NCBI GenBank assembly: GCA_023229385.1
Contig: JALNZI010000001.1
Coordinates: 124,001 to 188,000, forward strand
DNA length: 64,000 bases
Direction of reading: 5' to 3'
DNA from: Candidatus Omnitrophota bacterium
GTDB taxonomy: Bacteria > Omnitrophota > Gorgyraeia > Gygaellales > Profunditerraquicolaceae
Both the position numbers and the translations under genes were made by a program. How positions within the stretch are numbered: position 1 is the first letter of the stretch; each line of letters starts with the position of its first letter. Positions 48,625-56,035 of the stretch are shown here, piece after piece. Under the pieces are notes generated by a model. That model ran no database searches. It worked only from the letters and a program-made list of their open reading frames with translations, and had not been told where the DNA came from.

Positions 48625-48884
48625 TATTTTATGTCCTCGTATAATAGATAACCTTTTGCTCTGCATTCTTTCACCGCATCTTCTAATGTTTTTGCATCTA
48701 ATGGAATCTTTTCCATATTAGGCACGGTACACCATCCAACAAAGTGTGGCGCAAGATGTTCCTGGCAATATATGATTTGATTGAAACCAAATTCTTTTTC
48801 ATCTTCCGTTCTCGGTTTTTTAATATCACTCAATTTAATCTCATCTTTCTCCAGATTTATTTCCAGATTTATTGTTTGAATCAA
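48624..48884 (-). CDS. hypothetical protein, 86 aa
   Basis: Not recognised. Contains EKDEIKLSDIKKPRTEDEKE, a hydrophobic segment with QEHLAPHFVGWCTVP, and a helix DAVKECRAKGYLLYED. Coupled to neighbours by 4-base overlaps. Confidence 0.65.
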   Translation of the reverse strand: MIQTINLEINLEKDEIKLSDIKKPRTEDEKEFGFNQIIYCQEHLAPHFVGWCTVPNMEKIPLDAKTLEDAVKECRAKGYLLYEDIK

Positions 48885-49258
48885 TCATCGTGAGGTTGAG
48901 GTTTAAATTTAAGAGGGAAAATAGTAAGATTATATTCATATTTGGGCTTCTTAGGTTCAGATATATCAATAATAATTAAACATTTACCTCTAGAAGTTTT
49001 AATATCATATCCGCCCATATCCAATCTTTCACTGCTAAAAATATTGGATAGTGCAGATTTGGTATTTAATCCTAATAGCTCTTTTACAATAGGATTTAAT
49101 TCTTCTTCTGCAAGATTTGGCTCTATTTGAACTTCTTCATCTACATCATCAAAGTGGATATGATAATGCATAAATTCACCTTTAAGATCTTTGATGATCT
49201 GTTCTTTATTGGCAATAATATGATCTCTTACTAATTGAATAGATTTAGTTGTATTCAT
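48881..49258 (-). CDS. hypothetical protein, 125 aa
   Basis: Not recognised. Helical start (SIQLVRDHIIANKEQIIKDL), then beta-rich (MGGYDIKTSRGKCLIIIDI) with a P-rich end. Overlaps the next gene by 4 bases. Confidence 0.65.
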   Translation of the reverse strand: MNTTKSIQLVRDHIIANKEQIIKDLKGEFMHYHIHFDDVDEEVQIEPNLAEEELNPIVKELLGLNTKSALSNIFSSERLDMGGYDIKTSRGKCLIIIDISEPKKPKYEYNLTIFPLKFKPQPHDD

Positions 49259-49264
49259 TTTTAT

Positions 49265-49654
49265 TTACCTTTCTTTAGGAGGTTCATTTATGAAAGGAAT
49301 ATTAGGTAGAAAGCTTTCCCATTTCTTTACAATCTTTAGTTTATTTTCAATGATAGGTCTAGGCGGAGCTTTAGCTTTTTGAAGTTCATAAACTTCTATT
49401 TCAGCTTCTTCAATATATTGATTGATTTCATTAATTACAATATTGACATAAAATCGCAAGCCTCCAAATTTTTCCTTTACTTGCATAACTTGAAATTCAA
49501 TACCTGGATGAGCGATTAAGTAATTCTCAATCTTCTCACTCAATCTATTAAGAATATCAAACCATTCATCAGGTGCCCAAAATCCACATACGATATCTTT
49601 TTCATATGTTTTGGGATACAATTCTTTAAGTTTAATGTAGGAATCTTTTAGCAT
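49265..49654 (-). CDS. conserved phage protein with KEKFGGLRFY motif, 129 aa
   Basis: The pair GFWAPDEWFDILNRL and VKEKFGGLRFYV is typical of a widespread phage family of unknown function. The C-terminal part is proline-rich. Confidence 0.72.
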   Translation of the reverse strand: MLKDSYIKLKELYPKTYEKDIVCGFWAPDEWFDILNRLSEKIENYLIAHPGIEFQVMQVKEKFGGLRFYVNIVINEINQYIEEAEIEVYELQKAKAPPRPIIENKLKIVKKWESFLPNIPFINEPPKER

Positions 49655-49986
49655 TATTTTTTGCTCATTAAATGATTAGCATTGGTATCAATCTTTTTAG
49701 TGCTATCATTTAGCTTGTAAAAATTGATACCAATATTATCACCAATTTTAAACTTTTCACAAGTATCTAAGATACCATAATCATCAGTAGCACCTTCACC
49801 TCCAAAGAAAGAAGCCACATTACTGACATCTTCTTTAATAATAGCAGTCGTATAATATATGCATAAACCATGTCCATTATAATTTTCAATTTTATAAACT
49901 TTTTCTTTAGCATCAATTGGATGATAATAATTCTCGCATCCACTTAGAATAGCAAATGCAAACAAACACATGAGTATCTTTTTCAT
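49654..49986 (-). CDS. lipoprotein, 110 aa
   Basis: Signal peptide MKKILMCLFAFAILSGC with lipobox LSGC. The mature part is small and beta-rich with two cysteines. Overlaps both neighbours by one base (ATGA-like joints). Confidence 0.72.
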   Translation of the reverse strand: MKKILMCLFAFAILSGCENYYHPIDAKEKVYKIENYNGHGLCIYYTTAIIKEDVSNVASFFGGEGATDDYGILDTCEKFKIGDNIGINFYKLNDSTKKIDTNANHLMSKK

Positions 49987-50282
49987 TATTCAGCTTCTTT
50001 CAGGTAAAGAGTATGTTCAGGAATGAATGGAGCAATTTTGAACAATTCTTTCTTATAACGAGTTTTCAACTCGCTACATTCTTTTTCATAATTCTCCTTA
50101 AGTTCTTGGATCTTTTCCATAAGAGCAATGCCTTCAGATTCTTCAAGGATCATTATAGGCTTTACAATCATTTCCTGATAACCATAAACACGAAAATTTC
50201 CATTGGGTAGAATCTCTTTAGCCTTATCTCCTAAACAATAAGGATAAAGATCATATTTCCAAAACACATAGAGGGAATTCAT
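49986..50282 (-). CDS. conserved phage hypothetical, 98 aa
   Basis: VFWKYDLYPYCLGD, PNGNFRVYGYQ and a helical region with KIQELKENYEKECSELK identify a frequent phage family of unknown function. Confidence 0.65.
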   Translation of the reverse strand: MNSLYVFWKYDLYPYCLGDKAKEILPNGNFRVYGYQEMIVKPIMILEESEGIALMEKIQELKENYEKECSELKTRYKKELFKIAPFIPEHTLYLKEAE

Positions 50283-50629
50283 TCTTTTACTTCCTTATTT
50301 TGATTAAGCATAGTATCAAAAACATGTTGATCTGTTAAAAGATCCTTAACAGTTTCCGTTTCTAGAGCTTCAAGCAATGGAGTATTAGTGCAATTAAGAG
50401 TAGCTTTAAAAATTTTGTCAACTAAATTAGCTGCAATTTTCTTTTTCCAAAGTTCTTGAGTTTTTTCCAATCTATAAGCAGATTTTCCAATTGCCCAATT
50501 AGCTCCATAATGCCCAAAACCACAATAAGGGCATCCATTTGGATATTTGGATTCCCTGAAAATAAATTCACAGCTTGCGCATATCCTTAGATCGGCTTTT
50601 TTATTAGACAAAATATAGCCTTTCATCAA
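50279..50629 (-). CDS. zinc-ribbon protein, 116 aa
   Basis: CASC and CPYCG, about 14 residues apart, form an N-terminal zinc ribbon; the rest is helical with a conserved YGANWAIGKSAYRLE. Likely nucleic-acid or protein binding. Overlaps the gene at 50282 by 4 bases. Confidence 0.7.
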   Translation of the reverse strand: MMKGYILSNKKADLRICASCEFIFRESKYPNGCPYCGFGHYGANWAIGKSAYRLEKTQELWKKKIAANLVDKIFKATLNCTNTPLLEALETETVKDLLTDQHVFDTMLNQNKEVKE

Positions 50630-50679
50630 GAATTTGAGCCTTTAATGAATATCACTAAAGGCTCAAATTGAATACAATA

Positions 50680-51123
50680 TTACTTTTTAGAGCTTGAATC
50701 AATATTCAAATTGATGATTTGCTTGGGTATGAATTTATTAGTGGGGATCGCAATTGTATCAACGTAGACGCCGTTAGTATTGAAATGACTCCACATAAAA
50801 GTATGCTCTTTGTAGGCATAATATTTTTGATCCTGATTAAATTTTAAGGCATTAGCCAAATTAGTTGCATTATAATCTTCATTTAGTAGCCTAACGTATG
50901 TTGCTCGCTGGTTCATGTAGTTTTGAAAAGTAAGATCCTTAGTAATTACATCACCTAAAGTGAATAAGTAAAATAGCGCAGCATTACCAGCAAGGGCACC
51001 ACCTGCTATTACCGCACAAGTATACATACAATCCAAAAAATTATTCATTGTATAATTTCTTAGAATTGCACCTGCAAGACCAAGCACGATTCCGATTGCC
51101 AGGATGATGAGCATGAATCCCAT
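50680..51123 (-). CDS. membrane protein, 147 aa
   Basis: Two N-terminal membrane segments (MLIILAIGIVLGLAGAIL and MYTCAVIAGGALAGNAALFYLF) followed by a soluble part ending IINLNIDSSSKK. Not recognised. First gene of the 47-51 kb minus-strand unit. Confidence 0.7.
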   Translation of the reverse strand: MGFMLIILAIGIVLGLAGAILRNYTMNNFLDCMYTCAVIAGGALAGNAALFYLFTLGDVITKDLTFQNYMNQRATYVRLLNEDYNATNLANALKFNQDQKYYAYKEHTFMWSHFNTNGVYVDTIAIPTNKFIPKQIINLNIDSSSKK

Positions 51124-51257
51124 TTTTATTCCTTACTATATGTTGTTGATTATTATGCCAATCTGATCATTGTCGAATTTAGTCAAGCAGATTGGCTTCA
51201 AAGTAGAATATAAAATTTTATAGCAGAGTGGCTAGCTGAATTTTAGGGATATTTAAT

Positions 51258-51281
51258 AAATCTATCAACAACTTATCCACA
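51258..51281 (+). repeat. 24-bp element ending in a perfect DnaA box, copy 2
   Basis: AAATCTATCAACAACTTATC then CACA; positions 51273-51281 read TTATCCACA, the DnaA consensus. It differs by one base from 36661-36684. Confidence 0.75.
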
Positions 51282-51303
51282 ATCTATTAACATTTTCTAC
51301 TAA

Positions 51304-51408
51304 ATGAGCTTTAAAAAAGTCTTTAAAGGTATTGGTTTAGCAGATTGGCAACATGTACTATTTGCAAATTTTATTTGTGGAAGTAATTTAAAAGATAAAG
51401 AGAAATAA
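51304..51408 (+). CDS. possible 34-residue peptide
   Basis: A short plus-strand frame (MSFKKVFKGIGLADWQHVLF) between minus-strand genes with no ribosome binding site. Included for completeness only. The rest of the 51124-51414 gap holds the DnaA box element. Confidence 0.25.
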   Translation: MSFKKVFKGIGLADWQHVLFANFICGSNLKDKEK

Positions 51409-51414
51409 CTATTT

Positions 51415-52014
51415 TTACCACTCTCGTTCAAGCAGAGCACATGCAACATCGCTAAGAATTTCATTATTATCAAATGCTCGAAATACTTGTTCTTTTACAA
51501 TTCTCTTTTTAGTAATTGAGTACCATGTTTGTGCTTCTGATATTGTTTTAAATGCCTTTTTAATTAGCTCTCCATATCCATCATTACACTGCGCCCTATA
51601 TGTGATATTAATTCTACTTGATTTAATTGAAGGTTTTAATGCACTAACTCCTAATGGCAAATCACCACGAGCTGCACCGGAATCTGCTAATAATGAATTT
51701 AAATACACTGGGATAAATCTACAATATTCTGGAGAGTATATTTTATTGCCTATTTTTAGAATATCCTTATCAAGCACAAATCCTTTTTTATAATTATCAT
51801 CATAAAATTTTTTAAAATTAGAAAATAATAACCATTCCTCACAGACAATACAACCTATATAAGTTGGGTGAATTACTTGGCATTTTGCGGAATAACAACG
51901 GTTGAGCATATTATTCCAACAATGATATGATGGAATCATGTGTCCACTTGTACCTACAGATCCATCGTAATCATTTTCTCCCACACCGCACACTAATTTA
52001 TTCTTTTTACGCAT
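51415..52014 (-). CDS. HNH-type endonuclease-like protein, 199 aa
   Basis: The protein has the layout of the large phage HNH/AP2-like family: YHCWNNMLNRCYS, PTYIGCIVCEEWLLFSNF, FVLDKDIL, GNKIYSPEYCRFIP and a late N-x-LL. The start at 52014 is chosen because a perfect sigma70 promoter lies 7-35 bases upstream, so the mRNA may be leaderless; an upstream in-frame ATG precedes the promoter. Probably a mobile homing gene. Confidence 0.75.
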   Translation of the reverse strand: MRKKNKLVCGVGENDYDGSVGTSGHMIPSYHCWNNMLNRCYSAKCQVIHPTYIGCIVCEEWLLFSNFKKFYDDNYKKGFVLDKDILKIGNKIYSPEYCRFIPVYLNSLLADSGAARGDLPLGVSALKPSIKSSRINITYRAQCNDGYGELIKKAFKTISEAQTWYSITKKRIVKEQVFRAFDNNEILSDVACALLEREW

Positions 52015-52020
52015 ATTCAC

Positions 52021-52049
52021 AAGATAATATAAAACTAATGTCATGTCAA
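52021..52049 (-). promoter_or_regulatory. sigma70-type promoter, leaderless arrangement
   Basis: TTGACA (52044-52049), 17 bases, TATCTT (52021-52026); the ATG follows 7 bases after the -10 element, close to the expected transcript start. Confidence 0.75.
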
Positions 52050-52249
52050 CACTAAAAACCACATCGGCTATAATAAATGATATGAGCCATTTAGCCCTGA
52101 TAAGTAATTTTATTTGACAATAAATCGACAAATCTGGCAAACCTGCGACTGGAGCTAAGAGCTACACATATGAATCTCAAACGTATATTAATAAAAACAC
52201 ATATTCAGATTGTGAAGGATTTTAATTTTAGCATTATATATCTTTTTGT

Positions 52250-53365
52250 TTATAGTATTAATGTGACTTGTTCAGCCGCCCTAGTAACGGCTGTATATAA
52301 ATGTCTAGCTGAATTTTCACCAAAGACGCTACTTTCATCTAGAATTAAAACATTATCCCATTGGCTACCTTGACTTTTATGAACAGTCAAAGCATCTCCA
52401 AAAGTAAACTCATCAATAGATTTTTTATATTTCCAATTAAGAGTATTTTCAGTTCCCATAAAGAATTCTCTAGGAACCTTAGCATCAAAATCTTCATCTC
52501 CTAGTTCATCTAATGATTCAACTCTTAGATAATATTCTTTAATTTTCTCAACAGATTGAACTTTCCACATACTACCATTTAATAATCCTTTTTTATGATT
52601 ATTCTTAATACATATTAATTTGTCATTAACTCTTGGCTCAAATAAGTCATCAGGATTCGCAACTCCCTTTGATAGCCTAATTCTAGTATTCAGATGAGTT
52701 CTAGTTTTATTCATTCCACAAATAACCTGATCAGCTTTTATTAACATAGCATTGAATTCAGGATTAGCTAAATTTTTACGATATAATATTTGACATTCAT
52801 CATAATCTTCTTTACGAAAATCTACACCCATTCTAATATCTGAAGCTAGTCTAATAATTGGATTATCTTTAGCTTGCCTATGAATTTCAGTTAGCATTAC
52901 ATCCGGTGTAGTGGATGTAAAATATCCTTGCCCTTTAATGGGAGGAAGCTGGAATGGATCACCAATAATTAATATTTTTCTTCCAAATTTAACAAGATCT
53001 TCTCCTATTTCTGGATTAACCATTGAAACTTCATCAATAATAATTAGATCTGCACTAGAAGCTATAGAATCATAGTTCAATACAAATTCTATTTTTCCAT
53101 TTGATTTATCTTCAATTGGACGATAAATTGCACTATGTATTGTTGTTGCATCTGCGCAACCTTTTTTTCTCATAATAAGTGCAGCTTTTCCAGTATATGC
53201 CATATATACTACTACACCTTTAACCAAACTAGCAATTTCACTAATTAATGTAGTTTTACCAGTGCCAGCATATCCAAATAATCTAAAAAGTTGGGGACTT
53301 TTTCTAGTATTCAACCATTTTGATATTTTGCCTAAAGCTTTTTCTTGTTGATTTGACCATTCCAT
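52250..53365 (-). CDS. Dda/RecD-like superfamily 1B helicase
   Basis: The 371-residue protein has Walker A GYAGTGKTTL (31-40), Walker B LIIIDEVS (about 107-114), motif III IIGDPFQLPP, and C-terminal DALTVHKSQGSQWDN and LYTAVTRA motifs, all of the 5'-3' SF1B family. T4 Dda (439 residues) acts in early replication and recombination restart. A second helicase, UvrD-type, is at 20417. Both may serve replication restart. Confidence 0.92.
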   Translation of the reverse strand: MEWSNQQEKALGKISKWLNTRKSPQLFRLFGYAGTGKTTLISEIASLVKGVVVYMAYTGKAALIMRKKGCADATTIHSAIYRPIEDKSNGKIEFVLNYDSIASSADLIIIDEVSMVNPEIGEDLVKFGRKILIIGDPFQLPPIKGQGYFTSTTPDVMLTEIHRQAKDNPIIRLASDIRMGVDFRKEDYDECQILYRKNLANPEFNAMLIKADQVICGMNKTRTHLNTRIRLSKGVANPDDLFEPRVNDKLICIKNNHKKGLLNGSMWKVQSVEKIKEYYLRVESLDELGDEDFDAKVPREFFMGTENTLNWKYKKSIDEFTFGDALTVHKSQGSQWDNVLILDESSVFGENSARHLYTAVTRAAEQVTLIL

Positions 53366-53368
53366 TAA

Positions 53369-53668
53369 TCATTTTTTCCTTATATCAGTTAACACATCTT
53401 TAAAATATTCCAATATTGTACCATCATCTGTAGTATATATAACAGTCTTATCGTTTGGAGATACCACAACATCCATTACATGTTTACAATACGCATGGCC
53501 ATTTTGTATATACCTAATATTAGGTATTCCATGAAGTCTATATATATCAGAACTTTGCCCACTAATCTTAGACGTAAAAAATGGGCTATGTATAGATAGT
53601 TTAGCCAAAGAAATGCCAGTAACAATTCCAGCCAAAGTTATTAATATTATTTTATACTTACTCATCAA
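53369..53668 (-). CDS. signal-anchor or membrane protein, 99 aa
   Basis: One N-terminal hydrophobic segment (IILITLAGIVTGISLA) and a beta-rich exported part with two residues each of C and H (YIQNGHAYCKHVMD). It is next to the Dda-like gene; function unknown. Confidence 0.65.
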   Translation of the reverse strand: MMSKYKIILITLAGIVTGISLAKLSIHSPFFTSKISGQSSDIYRLHGIPNIRYIQNGHAYCKHVMDVVVSPNDKTVIYTTDDGTILEYFKDVLTDIRKK

Positions 53669-53925
53669 TCGTTGTTTAATTCAATTGTAACATTACTAGC
53701 TAAATCTTCAAAAGATTCCATTATCCAATTTTGACCAGCTTCACCAATTGCATGATATTTATTTGGAATAATAACTACGCCCATTCCTCTTGATAAATCT
53801 CGATTCGATCTAATATCAATGGCTGTCATTAGCACTATTAAATCACTTTTTGCATCTTTCATCAATTTTGGGAAAGGTAATTCTTTAGCCTGACTCTCAG
53901 CATTATCTTTTATTCTTGCTTTCAT
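53665..53925 (-). CDS. tandem paralog 1, 86 aa
   Basis: Not recognised. Shares PKLMK, a hydrophobic DLIVLMTAIDIRSN strand, GxGVV and NVTIELNN end with the gene at 53943. A tandem duplication with an insertion in the second copy. Confidence 0.68.
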   Translation of the reverse strand: MKARIKDNAESQAKELPFPKLMKDAKSDLIVLMTAIDIRSNRDLSRGMGVVIIPNKYHAIGEAGQNWIMESFEDLASNVTIELNND

Positions 53926-53942
53926 TAGTTTCTTCCTTGTTT

Positions 53943-54212
53943 TTAATTGTTGCTTAATTCAATTGTAACATTACTATCTAAATCTGCAAAATTATCCATA
54001 TACCAATTTTCTTCAAATTCACCAATAGGATGAATATTTGAATTATTTGTTGCCACTACATAACCAATTCCTATTACCCGATCTGAGCTTGATTGATTTG
54101 CTTTAATTCCAGTCATCAATACTACTACGATATAATGATCCGACTTAAATTTCATTAATTTAGGGAATTCAGACACTTTAGCTATACTTTTGTCATTAAT
54201 TATTGATTTCAT
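53943..54212 (-). CDS. tandem paralog 2, 89 aa
   Basis: Paralog of 53665-53925: EFPKLMKFKSD, VVLMTGIKAN, IGIGYVV, WYMDNFADLDSNVTIEL. Probably a small alpha/beta protein. The pair is a young duplication. Confidence 0.68.
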   Translation of the reverse strand: MKSIINDKSIAKVSEFPKLMKFKSDHYIVVVLMTGIKANQSSSDRVIGIGYVVATNNSNIHPIGEFEENWYMDNFADLDSNVTIELSNN

Positions 54213-54660
54213 TTATAGCCTTCTTGTTCATTTTTTCTAAGCAATTACTTATAAGTGAGGATTCTAATTCTTCAGTCATTTTCATTACTATTTCATTTTC
54301 AATATCTATATGCTTTTCTACTACATGAGGTATTATTTCATCTTTGGTATTTACCAAATAATGTTTATATACTTCAATTGCGCCCATCAAGCGATAAGCA
54401 TTCCTGATATATGATTTTTCATCTTTCCAATAATCTAAACTAGCATCATACTTAATATAAAATAATGCATTTACTAATTCATGCAGTTCTTTGACAGTTG
54501 GAATTGCCTGAATATCCCAACCACCTTTAGTTACATCTATTCTATCATTTCCAAAATTAGTGCCATGAACTAAATACAATTCTTCAGTACCATCATCCAA
54601 TTGAACTTCTATTCCACCTGTACTGCAATCTCTATAGAAATCGAAATGCTTGATTTTCAT
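54196..54660 (-). CDS. hypothetical protein, 154 aa
   Basis: Not recognised. Begins KIKHFDFYRDCSTGGIEVQLDD and ends in charged helices. It overlaps the following paralog gene by 17 bases. Confidence 0.65.
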   Translation of the reverse strand: MKIKHFDFYRDCSTGGIEVQLDDGTEELYLVHGTNFGNDRIDVTKGGWDIQAIPTVKELHELVNALFYIKYDASLDYWKDEKSYIRNAYRLMGAIEVYKHYLVNTKDEIIPHVVEKHIDIENEIVMKMTEELESSLISNCLEKMNKKAINEINN

Positions 54661-54912
54661 TTAATGTAGGTCCATTTGAAGTTGAAGATTTAAAATAGAT
54701 TCTTCAGTTGTTTCACTAATATCATTACAATTAGTTACATAAAATTCACATAATTCATCAATATCATATAGCATAACTTCGTTTACTAGATATATTACAT
54801 ATTCATTATTACTATATTTTAGAGCTTTTTCAACTATTCCTTTTCCATAAAAACCATGCAAGTAATAGATAATCTCATCACCATTACTTAGCGCACTCAC
54901 TTTTTTGAACAT
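54661..54912 (-). CDS. hypothetical protein, 83 aa
   Basis: Not recognised. The ATG at 54912 (MFKKVSALSNGDEIIYYL) follows AAAGAGC. Beta-rich start and acidic end (ETTEESILNLQLQ). Overlaps the exonuclease-like gene by 29 bases. Confidence 0.6.
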   Translation of the reverse strand: MFKKVSALSNGDEIIYYLHGFYGKGIVEKALKYSNNEYVIYLVNEVMLYDIDELCEFYVTNCNDISETTEESILNLQLQMDLH

Positions 54913-55681
54913 TGTTAGCTCTTTCTTTATTGTATTGTTCCAATGGACTACCAAATTTATCTAAGTAATCTCTAAGACCTTGCGCCATATGTCTACGGCC
55001 AGTTCTAAGCCATTTATAATATTTTGCTAAATCTCTCTTGAATAATTTTATCTTTTCTTCATGAACCTTAGTTGGATGATTCCAAAAGCTATACATAATA
55101 TCATCAATACGTTTTTCTGTTAGTTTAGCTCCATTAGCTGCATCATAGAGAAGTAGACTTTTGTAAGCTCTAATAAAACCTCTATGTTCGTTTATAAGCT
55201 CTTCTTTAAAGGTTGGATAATCTCGCCTCACTAGGTTTTTAGTATCCCAAAACCAGACCCTAGGCAATGGTAATTCCAATTCGATTAAATAAAATTTAAT
55301 CAATGGAAAGTGCCTCTTGTAGTTGTTAAATATAACAATATTTGAATCAGAAATAAATGAATAGAAATCTTTAAAGACCTCAAAGGTGCTACGGCAATCT
55401 TTAATATTCTCATCATTTAACCCAATCAAATCACTCCAATATTTCCTAGTTTCTTTCATCTTATTATTAATTGGGCTATAACAGGGCCTAGCTAATACAT
55501 GAAACGTTTCTATCTTATCATTATAGCACTTAATTGCAGAATATTCTACTATACGCCCACCATCTTTTATACTACCATGTTGTATTTGGAAATCTATGAA
55601 GCATATTGTTTTATCTAAATGCCCAATAAAATTAGGTTTATCAATCCCACATTCTCTATCTAATAAACTAAAATATTCCAT
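54884..55681 (-). CDS. DnaQ/DEDD-exonuclease-like protein with altered catalytic residues
   Basis: The fold of 3'-5' exonucleases is suggested by an opening strand CFIDFQIQHG (usually DxE), then RIVEYSAIKCYND, FHVLARP...PINNKM, a helical FEVFKDFYSFI and SNIVIFNNYKRHFPLI (usually HNxxFD). The expected DxE reads DxQ and the second acidic position is missing, so catalysis is doubtful. The basic C-terminal part is extra. It may be an inactive nucleic-acid-binding relative. Order and spacing are suggestive only. Confidence 0.5.
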   Translation of the reverse strand: MEYFSLLDRECGIDKPNFIGHLDKTICFIDFQIQHGSIKDGGRIVEYSAIKCYNDKIETFHVLARPCYSPINNKMKETRKYWSDLIGLNDENIKDCRSTFEVFKDFYSFISDSNIVIFNNYKRHFPLIKFYLIELELPLPRVWFWDTKNLVRRDYPTFKEELINEHRGFIRAYKSLLLYDAANGAKLTEKRIDDIMYSFWNHPTKVHEEKIKLFKRDLAKYYKWLRTGRRHMAQGLRDYLDKFGSPLEQYNKERANNVQKSECAK

Positions 55682-55684
55682 TAT

Positions 55685-55936
55685 CTAATCTCCTTTGGAT
55701 TTAGTATTTTTAATCCATTCAATAGTTTCTTCTTTAATCAATCTTTGAATTTTATTATGACGGTATTCAAATCCTTTTTCTTCAGCAATATTTAACTCAA
55801 CTAATTGTAATATTTCTTTGGCTAGCAGAGTATCTTTATTTTTAAAATATTCTATATAATAAGGATATAAGTAATCTCTTATTATTTGATGATTGTGAAT
55901 ATTAAATAAAGCTTTTTTGCTAATTTGTGGGGCCAT
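55685..55936 (-). CDS. hypothetical protein, 83 aa
   Basis: Not recognised. Basic and helical (NIHNHQIIRDYLYPYYIEYF, EYRHNKIQRLIKEETIEWI). It starts the 55.9-52.2 kb transcript. Confidence 0.6.
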   Translation of the reverse strand: MAPQISKKALFNIHNHQIIRDYLYPYYIEYFKNKDTLLAKEILQLVELNIAEEKGFEYRHNKIQRLIKEETIEWIKNTKSKGD

Positions 55937-56035
55937 TAATAATTATTTAACAATAATTAAAACATTTTAATAATTTATAAAAAGACTATATAAAATCCTA
56001 ATAGATCAGCCTAATCTCAAATAGTTCTAGTAATG

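Noticed and set aside
51304..51408. Short plus-strand frame as a confident gene
   Set aside because: No ribosome binding site, promoter or homology-like feature; listed only at low confidence.
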